A stretch of DNA of 64,000 bases from Chondrosia reniformis (lineage: Eukaryota > Porifera > Demospongiae > Chondrillida > Chondrillidae), in the NCBI GenBank assembly GCA_947172415.1, contig OX359193.1, positions 4,210,501-4,274,500 of the forward strand, written 5' to 3'. How positions within the stretch are numbered: position 1 is the stretch's first letter; each line of letters opens with the position of its first letter. Positions 30,801 to 42,800 of this stretch are shown here, one piece after another. Position numbers and translations under genes: made by a program. Under the pieces are notes generated by a model, which was not told the DNA's origin, searched no databases, and saw only the letters and a program-made list of their open reading frames with translations.

Positions 30801-33800
30801 CTAGTCGCGACGCTCCTTAACCAGACCCTATTTCGCCATGTGATCGTGATGTCAGACAGTGTTACACAATAAAGATGGCTGCATGCGTATCTCGAATAGA
30901 AGGCAGGATAAAGCACGTTCGTAACTGTTGGACACCGTTGTAGCAGTCATTTCGAGTGCGAATCTAGCTGTACAGAACAATTTAGTTGGGTCTGGCTCAA
31001 AAATTGGTACGGCTCTGGCCGTACCAGCCGTATCATTACTGACAGCCTTGATATAAGTTCTATGTATTCTTTAGGCCTTTCTGTACACCCCAGTGAGAGT
31101 ACTTGCTTTGTAGGTTATTCCAAATGGCGCTGCAAAAAGGAGAGATTCCTTTGTTTCAGCTGCTTTTGGGAGATTTGCACTTGTGGAAAGATGGATGCCA
31201 TTAGCATAGAGGCTGTTTTTTTAGATGGTAAGCTGGAACCTTGGGTGATAATTTTGGTTTTTACGTATGTTCATTTCACACTTGTCAATATGTTGGAGCA
31301 TTTGGTAGGTGTGACATATTGCTATTTTGTTTTAGAAGATGCTACCAATTTTCCTCTGCAACTTTTGTTCAATATTTTGCACTTTGGTTCCATTCTGTAA
31401 CATCAACAGCTATAGCATCATCATCACATTCTTTACTTACGTTGTATGGCAGCATATCATCATCCTTATCAGCAACATCACTATTTTCTTGGCAGATGAA
31501 TTAGAGAAAAATGTTAAAAAATTTCCTGGCAGAATTCTCCTGTGGTCAGATACTTAAACTCATAAAATGAACCTGCTTTTAGGGTGTTAATATCTTCCTC
31601 TCATGCATAATTGAAAAGTAGCCAATTTGGTTTCATCAGCAATTTCAAGTTTTTAAATTGTCTTTTTTATATCTTGTTCAACTGTGATTCGAGATTTCAC
31701 TGTTACAGCCTTGGCTATTAGATCAACTTTGCTGTATTTTTTGATGGATGGTATTTCTTCAAAAAAATCTTAGGGTTTGCTGCTTTGAAGTTTGACGTTT
31801 TTATATCATAAACAGCATCTGACGTATGAAAGGTAGTTTTTCCATCATTAGGTGCTTGAAAGTCTCTGTATAGCTGACATCATGTTGATTATATTTTTGT
31901 GGTTGGATCAGCAGTTCCATGCTGGAAATACCATCGTTGTTTTGCAATGTTTGTATCATTTAGCACTGATTCTTCATGTACAACCTGTGACGAATTTACA
32001 CCCTTACCGATTTTATTGATCATAGAGTGCAGTGAACATTTTTTATTACATGCATAACTTGGGATATTTGCAAAATTTACATAACCAGTTCAAAGCTGTC
32101 TTCTTGAGTTAACAATTTGTACTGGTCAACAGACATACTAATGCATTTGGCGTGATGCCACTTATTACATTTATCACACAGTATGGCACTGTGATTTTCT
32201 GCCACTATCTGTTGGCATATGGGACAGACATCTGGTGGGCTGGGATTGACCTCTACGTCACCAGACAATAACATTAGGATCAAAATAAAATGTCTAGTGC
32301 TATTATAATACTTCTTTTGTCAGTAACCTTACAGTGTCGTTTGCGATTTGACCTACGGTACAAATTATTGAAACATGAATGTTCGACGGCCGTCAGTCGC
32401 CCGTACCTGTACCCGTTCCGTACCTGTCCGTTCTCGAAGACAAACCCGTCTCAACATGCTAACGTCCGTAGATACGTTGTTGATAATTGCTGAGAATGTG
32501 TTGAAAATTGTGTCAACTTCGGGCGTCGAATTGTAAAATCATTTCAGCTTTATTAACGCCTCGCATTCCTACCTCGAAAACGGCCGGGTTTATCCTAAAC
32601 CCGTCCTGTTCCCGTACACGTTTACGACCCGTTTTCTAAAATGTTCAACGCCCGTCGAACGTTCAGGTTTTAATAATTTGTACCGTAAATGATTTTATAA
32701 AATACGGTAAAATTGAAAAAGAATGCATCTGATTCATCGAAATTAATGACTAACCAAATTGTTAATATGCGACTGCTCTTGGAATCTTCAACTTGTTGCA
32801 GTTGGAGAAAAGGCTGGCGCAGCTAAAGGCCAAATTAAGCCATAGACTGTTTAGCAAAAGCTTGGGATGGTGGACTTTTTTAACATGTGTTACACTATAT
32901 ACGTAAGATGTATAAAAGACGGTGATTTAAGGTTATGCAATATTAATGTCTGCCAAAATGGACGTCATTATGGCTGCTTATTTTGAGTGTCCTGAAGTGT
33001 GGATGCTTAGGTCTTGGATTATATTCCTTGGTGCCGCAAAATTAATGGTTTGTTTCAAGTTGTACTGTAGTAGCATCAAAAAATACAGATAGAAAGGTCA
33101 TTAAAGTTCTACCTTGCCCTGGGTAAACGTTTCTACTTATTGACATCTCTGATCAGTTGGCAATAGGTACTGCCACAATGAGTCCACCCTAGTTGGTCTC
33201 TACATTTAAAGATATGCGTTGTACTAATCTCCTGACCTGCTTTTTTGTAATTCCTTGATGGAGGTTCGTCATCACCTGTCATTCTCTCATCTGTTAGCTT
33301 CATAATCAACTCCTGTTATCTTTTCCTGGTCCTTTTCTTCTAGCAATTGAATTTGTAACCCTATATTTCTCTCTGAGGGATATCCAGTAATGCCTCAGAC
33401 TTTCTGGTATTAACTTAGTAATTCTATAGTTACGTGTGCATGTTTAGGGATTCTTAAAATACCCTAAAACCAATCAGTATACTATATAAACAGATACTGT
33501 ACTTATAATTTTTGTGCCATATAGATAGATGATGGCTTAAGTATAACAAAAATGATTTCCCAAGACACTTAATCAATCCCAGGAACTAGATTCATAGTAA
33601 CATCGTAGTTCCTAAGAACGCCTTAAGTACCCCATCAATCCAATGAAGTAAAGTATTCTCAGAATACATAGTAACATTGTAGTTCCTAAGAACATCTTAA
33701 GTACCCCATCAATCCAATGAAGCAAAGTATTCTTAGAATACATGGTAACTTGGTAATTCTTAAGATACTCCCATGCAAGCAAAGGCTAATCTAGCTCCTT

Positions 33801-36800
33801 ACTTGATTTCAAGGAAGTTATAAGTGAATATTGAGTGTAACTTGGTAATTCTTAAGATACGTACTCACAAGCTACCGCATGGTGTCTGTGAAGTGACAGT
33901 GCCTAACTATTCATGGAATGCTTAGCAACCATGAATTAACTAAATTCCTCTTTCTTGGGCCTATGACAAAGTTTCTGTGGATTAAGAAAATACATGCTAC
34001 AAATTACAAGCTTGTTAATATACTCTAATTGACAGTAAATGTATGCAGAGTGATAATAGCTACAAGTTTGAATAATATGTCAATAATAATAATAATAAAC
34101 AAGGCTGAACTGTTACTGCATAAAGATTCCAAACTCTCAGTGCTGGCATGAAAAAGCTTTCTAGGGGAGGCTTCATGCATTCTTTCTTGAACATGCACTT
34201 TGGCCAATCGAGGACTCCTCCTGACCTCTTGATCTGTGCCTATGAGATCAACAGCAGCAGGAACAGCAGGCCTTTTTTTGTGGTAGGTCAGCAACGCTAA
34301 AGTAGACAAGTGGCATATACATAGAATAATCATGCACTAGTGGATCCCAGTAATAACACACTCCAGAGTGCTTTGGTAATCCCTGAGCGATAGACCAAAT
34401 GCCATCAGTTTGTCTGCGAAGGCCTCCTTTTCTGTTGGCTTTTCGGGGATGGGATTCTTGTGAAATTCATAAAGTTGTCAAGGGAGAAGGCTATGCAAAT
34501 TTAAGCTTGCATTTGTTTAAGGTGTCAAAGAGTCTTACACAAGCTCTTCCTCGCTGGGCCCTGATTTCAATTAGTTGACCCAAGCCAGCTTCCTGCAAAT
34601 CCTTAAAGGCCTGTACTGCACCTTCTTTGTTACCTTTGCCTGTAAACTTTTTCTTAACAAGCAAGCTAGATAGCTTCAGGATGGATCCAGGTAACATAAT
34701 AGTATATGAAGCTACTGAATGATCCTTGGAGCCAACGGTAGTCAGTGTAGATTCTGCAAATCAGAGATACAGTGTGATTTTAGGCTCCTTATGGAGGTTA
34801 AGTAAAGGAGCACACCTGATTTTTGATTTTCCATGTACTCTTGTAAATCCCCTCTCCCAGCCATGAATGCAACATGTTGAGTACACATTTGCACAAAATC
34901 AGTAGCAGCAACTATAGCTTCAACAGTTATAGTTGATGTAATGTCATGGGGTGCTTCCAAGTAAAACAGTGCATGGAAGCCTGCTGCCACTCTTAAAATC
35001 TGTCCTTTAGACTTGCTCAACATTCCTATGGTTTTTACAAATAGTTATTTGGAAAAACCATGGATTTTGTGAAAAAATGTGGGTCATGTTGTATATACTA
35101 GCCCCATTGCTAAAGTAATAATTAACAAAACTGTATACACACCTGACAAAAGCTCATCAGTCACAGATAGAGCTTGAAGTTGCTCTTGAATCTCGTCATA
35201 TGTGGCTTGAAACGGTGCACAGGGTTCAGGGATGACCCAGCTATGGTTGACTTTATTATTTGCAAACCATAGACTCTGCAATAAGCCCACTTGATAGTAT
35301 TTGTGTAGCATATTAGCATCAAAATTAAAGTTCAGAATGAAAGATACAAGTATATATTTCCACTGCAGGTTTACTCACCAATGGCTTCAGAAAATTCTTC
35401 TTCTACTGACTCTAAATCTTTAAATTTACAGTAGCAGGGCTTAGGAAAAAGCCAAAGAAATCTCTGGGAAAAGCCCTTTTCAGTGTTTCCTGGCATTTCT
35501 ATTAGATTTCGAACAACACTGGGTTGGGTAAATCCACCTATTGTTAGACTGGTGTACTCCATTGAAAAGTTGGCATCACCATGTACTGTAGTAAACAGAT
35601 GATAGGGTGCTAAATTTCATCTAAAAATCTTTATAGGATTTCATACCAGTTCTTCTAGTCCAAGAATTCCCGTTATATAGCTGCAAAAACAGTGCCAGAT
35701 CATGGGAATCAGCCAAGCCACATCCTTTATATAGGCTTTTTTGTGTGAGGAAGGTTGACAACTCATCATAAAGGCCCAACAATTTGGCATGGTTGTCATT
35801 CATCATGGCACCCATTTTTTCAAAAGTGGCCTCCTCAAGTAGCCATGAAGCATGTTTCTCTGCCCCACACTTCTTCCTTGCCTTCTCTAGGAGGCTAAGC
35901 AAGTGTTTGTATAATGGTGTCTTACCACTTCCAGTTGCATGGCATACCAACTGAAACCCACATCAGTACTGACTCCACCCAGTTAGTTTTAGGAACACCT
36001 ACTATAGCATGACTCAGTGCAAAGACTACCAGAGTCAAAAGGCCTCCTAATACTGCTGTCGGTGGCATGTTTAAGGCCTTTCCAACTTGTTTGCATCCCT
36101 ATGCACGAATACAGTCACATTATTCAAAAGAATTAATAATATACCTATTTGTGCAAAGTATCTATTCGCAACTTCTGTAGGTAGTACCTTCCTAAGGAAA
36201 TGAGGATGGAGTTCCCAATTTATATCTCTCTTCCAGCACTCCTCCAGTCTGATTCTTGTCTGACTATCTGAAATTCTTCCTTTTGTCTTAGGGGTTATAT
36301 GGGAGCTAGCCATATTCTTCTTGGTTAACCACAAACTCTTGCTTTTACTAGACTAAGTGTAGCCCACTGAATGACTCTGTATATACTCTGACTTCACTTA
36401 CTATTGCCTTAATAATCAGGACTAATCGACCCAGTCGTTTAATAATCTATGATGATGTACTTGGAAGCCTACCTGGAACTCACTATCACAAATATTGCCG
36501 CAGAGCAAAGTGCTATATGCATCAATACTATGGCTATCACACCATTGGAGACAGTAGGGAGGTATTCTATGACAATGGATGGGAGTCACTGCCATATTTC
36601 ATTTCCTCCCAGCTAACTGCTTTTTCTACCAGGTTTTTAGCTTCTTCTGATGCTGACCTTCTTATTGGGCAAGTCAGCTATAAGCAGAAGGCTGATATGT
36701 ATAACTATATCCATCAATATAATATGAACAAACAGGAATCTCAAATGGATGTAGGCAATGGCTTCAAATAAGTGTATATACATAGTTATTCATTTACAGA

Positions 36801-39800
36801 TTCTGGGGTCAGGGTAAGCCTATATAGCTAATGACAGTGATATATGATTTCAGGATATTCATTACTTATAGCAGTAGGCAAAGCCTTGATTGTCGACGTC
36901 TTGAAGATGGTCATATGCGCTAAGCAGTTTTGAAAGTTGTTTCATGGTATGGAGAAAAAATGTCCCCACAGACTTTTTCCATTCTTACATCTGTAAATGA
37001 GACCTTGGCTACAATGACCATGAAGTATTACAGCAGTTTCACTACCAAATACTCAGGTGCGCACACCTTTAAATTATTGGTTGTGCATGCAGGTAATCCA
37101 AACATGAACTTTGCAAATCCTAAATACAGCTCACCATTGTGATGTGGCTGGTTGCCATACTACCCTTGTCATTGATGGTAATATGAAAAATCATCGCAAT
37201 GTTTGTAAAGCAAAAGATGCTGGTTATGTCGAATTTGAGGGTTTACAAGGTTTGTTACGTTAGGAAGTATTTATACTGTTTACTGAATTGGCATACATCA
37301 ATAGGAGCAATTAAAACTGGATGCATGAAAGCACCTGCATTTAATTCAAGATTTTGTGAGTTGCATAGACCAAGAGCAATTTTAGCAAGCCCAGGAGGTA
37401 CAGCAGCTGATAAGGACCAACCAGGTCCATCCTATCAACTACCTCCTGATTCTGGGGGTTCTCCAGTTATTAAATTGGGAGCTGGCCAGTAGTCTGCCAC
37501 AAGAAATCATTGCGGAGTATGAGAATGGTGTCCAGGATGCTGAAGTTACAAAAGATTCTATATCGTATGGAGGGCATATTAGTTATACTCTAAAGGCTAA
37601 ATCTAAAATTCAATCTAAAGAACCACAGAAAAAGAAGCCTAAGCTTTCAAAGGCCTCTGCCAGAGTTTCAAAGCCCAGCAGGTTCTTCTGCTTTTGAGTC
37701 ACTATGCATGTACTACTGCCATATAGCAATAATCATTTAATACATGCAGTGATACAATTCCCAGTATTGGAATCTTCAAAGAAAAGGAAGAGGCTTTTAG
37801 TCTAAAATGCAACACTCAGAAAGACAAAGTAAAGCTTAATGAGCGTAGAGCAGGTATAAATAACTTCTGATTCAGTTTTGGTAACAGTATAGATCATGAG
37901 ACATTGCTTAAAGTTTAACTATGCCTCTTGACCTTAAGGTGTGCTGGCTGGAATATGCCCCTGTGGAGTTGTGATGTTTATTGCTGAACTATTCATTTCA
38001 GAATCAAAGTCCCAAGTGTACGGTGTTCTTCATGATTTTCTCAGGACCAACCCAGATGATACAAAAGACATTAGTACGTATGTGATAGAAATCTGTCCTT
38101 TTCTATACTTAGTCCTGCTTTCCCTATAGTGGTCCTAGCCTGATATCTACACATTTTCCTTTCCCAACTATAGCTTAATAATCTGCAACCGGGTGATATT
38201 GTTATTGCAGATAAGGGTTTTAATACACATGCAAGTGCAAGGATGTACCATTTCGAAGTTAAAATCCCCCCCATAGTGCATACCGTGACTCTTTATCCGT
38301 GCCTGGAAGCCATCCTTCTCACCAAGGGAAAAGATGATGGTCTGGGCTGGATGAGTAGATGATGGTGTGGGTTGTGTAACCCTTGCTTTGGTACAGAAGG
38401 GCACATATGATTTTCTTTGGCCCAAGTCCAGCATTAATCAGCTCTGCCTTTTCCAATGGAGAGGGAGGAATTGTTTGCCGAGTATCAGCCAAGCAGATAA
38501 ACTCATGCTCCCACATGATTATTTTACACCTTTTTGACTTTTGCCTTTCTGGTTCCCAAAATCTGGCATCCATGGAGGGCAACGAGTAGGTAAGGACTGA
38601 CTGTTTCTAAACTGGTTTGGAGCAGGACGAGTAAGTAAGGACTGACTATTTCTAAACTGGTTTGGAGCAGGACGAGTAAGTAAGGACTGACTATTTCTAA
38701 ACTGGTTTGGAGCAGGACGAGTAAGTAAGGACTGACTGTTTCTAAACTGGTTTGGAGCAGGACGAGTAAGTAAGGACTGACTGTTTCTAAACTGGTTTGG
38801 AGCAGGATTCGCTGGTCTGACTCCAGAGGAAGCTCTTTGCAACACTCCACCACCAGTTTGAATATTAGTTTGTTGAGGTTGCCTATCAGGTTGTCTGATG
38901 TTTGTAAATCTTCCTACAAAAGCAAGTGATTTGAGTCACAAAACCCATAGATGGCACTTGAATAACACTTGCAATTGCTAACCTACGAATTATTCAACTT
39001 CATCTTATAGGTTTTAAAAGACTAATTAGGTTTTAAAATAAATGCATAATTATAATTTTAGTAATTTAAGTAGTCCCAGTTAATTCGGGGGCGGCAGCTC
39101 CACGAGTTTTTAAACTCAAAATATTTGTTTAATGTGAACTATATACCGTCGACGAAGGAAAAGCTTGCAAAACATATATGACTTATATAACGTTAAATAT
39201 CCTGAGGCACTAGTGCCTTGTGGGCCAATCATTGCTAAAGCATTCTCGAGAAGGTTGCAGGCAGCCCTAGTAGCACTATCATCGTTATTGTCTTCCATCG
39301 CAATGATCGACAAAGGTCACAGACTCTCTAATACCGGTAGGTACCGCGTGGCAGTGAAGATACGCATGCGCAGATGCAGCTGAGAATGGTTGCGTTGAAG
39401 TCGTCATATCAATATTAATCTACGAAATCTTCATTGTTAGCCGCTAGCGCTAATTTTGGATATAGGAAGTAATTTTTGATAAAGGAAGAGGAGGAGGAGC
39501 TCTCTCATAAGACGCTAGAGATGCTTCCTAAATTGAAAATGTTAGCACTGGCGGCTGGTCGATGGAAGTGCCGAAAATGTAAGAGCAACAACGTTTAATA
39601 ATAGAACAACAGTAACAAAGGTTAAAAATTAACATGGGTTATTTTCTACTTCTACTGGAGACTTTGTCTTGCGGCAGACTTCATCAATTGCGCACCTCAT
39701 TTCCTTCTCGGACATACCTGCTGACTACAGCCGTTGCAGAGAGAAATGCTGCTAGATGGCTTTAATTTTCGGGCCGTTTAAGGCTTTCTTGCCCAGGACT

Positions 39801-42800
39801 CCTCTGCAATTACTTCCAACTCGCTCTCGTGGCGGGAACATCCTGGCTGTAAGCCTTGCAGCCAGGTTTCTATATGACCTGCAAGCTTGCAGGGCAGAAC
39901 TGATGTCTTCTGGTGGGATGCAAACGTCTCCTGCTTCGTTCATCCGACTGGTAATGTCTTGCAGAGGCTGATCATGAGGAGACTCCAGGTGTGTCTGGCC
40001 ATGGGGAATTTCTTGTCAGAAGTAAGTAGGCACTGTCTCCTCTAATGCCCGGAGACAGCACACCAGTCGTGCTCCAACTCTAGACACCGTGTCAGACAAA
40101 GTGTCCAACTTCTCCGACAAGCTGTCCAACTTCTGCACGACAGTATAAAACCTCTCTTCCTGCTGTCCTTTAGGTGCATGTGAATCCGTGGAAGTTGAAG
40201 GAGCTGGAGCTGCCAGTTAATAAGTAAACTGCTCTTCAGACTCATTCCTGGTAGTGGCAGGTGATGCTGGTGCTTGAGTGCTGCTGACATCCATCACTTC
40301 AGTATTGTAGGTTTTCTTGGATTTGTTAAAGACCTGCATGAAATTGCATCAATTTAAGACCTTGCCAGGATTTTGAGCATAGAAGTGCTGACACTCATTT
40401 CTCCACTGGCCCTTTAGGGATGCAAATGCACCATTGTCAAGCGGCTGTAGGAGGTATGTAGTATGCGGTGACAGACAAAATGCAATGATACCCTCTTCTG
40501 CAGCCATTTTGAGGATTATATATAATGCCACACGTGACCACCATCAAGGAGGGACAGGAGTGGTTGGACAAGTGTGGTGTGCAATGGAATGTGACCTAAC
40601 CACAATATATGCAGTTGTTGTAATGGTAACCCTTAGTCATAGATCTCTGTTAATAGCTTTGGTCCACTCGTTTGTATATGCAGAAAAGTTGCTGTCTTCT
40701 CCTGAGACTGCCATATCAGGTAGACTTTCTACAACTGCTGCAACCTTTTCTGTGTTCTTTTTCTTGTTAGAATGGATTCCTTCCTCGATAGAAATGACAA
40801 AATGCATTAGAAAGTCTTACGACTCACCATTATCTATGGACTTGCCAACTGATATAGAGATGGCCATTGTCTAAAGTCTTTTAATTCTCCATTACTAAAT
40901 ATTTATGCAAGCTGTGCCTATCTATCTACTTCTTGTTAATGTTTGAATGTATTTATTGAATTTTCAAACATGTTTATATAGTACAACGTATAGGACATTT
41001 GTTGAATACCTACATGCTTTATTTATGTATTTGTAATTAACCTAAATTGCAATTGCCCGTGTTAAGAATTTACAATTACTTGAGTTGCTTTATCTTATTC
41101 AGAAGTGGACAGCCTAGAATGAATGCTCAAAAGAACAAAGGTATCAGTCAACCAACAGCAAAGACAATGACTGTTTTTGAAAGGCACATAAATTTAGGAC
41201 CTTATGAGAGAGTTTTAAGCAGTAAAGATGTTACCACCCTAGCTCAAGTAAACAAGAAACATGAATCACTTTCCAACCGAAGAAAAGACAAAGCAGATAG
41301 GTAAGGATTTAGACCTAATATGTGTGCACTTAAAAGAAATTCTGTTACATAGTGTACTGTGTATATGTTAATGTTTTATATCTCTTCTTGTATTATATCT
41401 TTTAATACATACATATTTCTCAGTAGTCAATCCTTTAATACAAAAGAATACTTGTATGATCGGTCTTACTAACAACAGTTATTTCCTGTATCATTTTTTT
41501 GCAATGATCTTTTGTTATTACTGCATGTTTTATTGTTTAGGGCTACCACTGAACAAGTGCTGGATCCAAGAACTAGAATGATTTTGTTTAAGTTGCTCAG
41601 TAGGTCAGTATGGGGTGACGTATGGGTAAAAAATGATCATGAATTTGTGGGTGCATTTTGTGGATGTTTATATACATCCATGGGTATTTATTATATATCC
41701 ACAGTCACATGACGACATGTGACTATCATGTTAGCAGGTATAGCTTAAAAATAGAGTAAAAATGACATAATATAGACAGGAAAGGACGACCTAGTGCTGA
41801 CATTAACTTAGATGACATGAAATATCTGGCTTTTACTAAGTTACAAATTGCTGAGTTGCTTGGAATTAGCAGAAAGACTCTCTACAATAGGATTGGAGCC
41901 TGTGATTCAATGAATTTTAGCAACTACTCTGATATAACTGAGACCCAGTTAGATGACATTGTAAGAAGAGTGAAGTTAGAGCATCCTGATGATGGAGAAG
42001 TTATGGTTGCTGGTCATTTACTGAAGATGGATTACCATGTACAATATTCCAAGCTTAGATCAAGTATTCATCGGGTAGACCCATTTGGAACAGCAGAAAG
42101 GAGGAGTGTTGCTATAAGAAGAAGAGTCCGACCAAATGAAGTTTGGCATATAGACGGGAATCATAAGCTTATCAAATGGAGGCTAGTAGTTCATGGAGGT
42201 ATAGATGGGTAATCACGACTAATTACTTTTCTCAAGTGTAGTAGTAATAATAGATCAAGCACAGTTTTAGCTGGCTTTCGATCAGCTATAGATGCACATG
42301 GCCTACCAAAAAAGGTTCGATCTGACCATGAAGGAGAGAACATTGGAATCCGGCATTTTATAATAGCAAAACATGGGAACGATGAAAGCATTATAGTAGG
42401 TAGTTCTACCCACAACGAACACATTGAACAATTGTGGAGAGACCTGCACAGATCTGTTATTGTGCTTTATAGCAGTCTTTTCAGAAAGATGGAAGAAGAT
42501 GAAATTTTAGATCGTCTCAATGAAATTGACATGTATTGCCTGCATTTGGTTTTCTTTTAAAAATTAATTAATCCCTTAAATCTTTCCAAGAAGGATGGAA
42601 TAGAAAGATGGCAGCAGCTAAACCTAATATACAGTTATGGCCACTACTTTGCAGAGTAGATCGATCTAGGATAAGTAGGCTTTACCGATCATGATTTCTC
42701 AGCCTTGCACTATTGTTGGCCGTTTCATCATTTCCTTCTGACTCCGAAGTTTGACTAAACTTGTCCGATGACGACCCGTGTAACTGTTCGAATTGATGCG

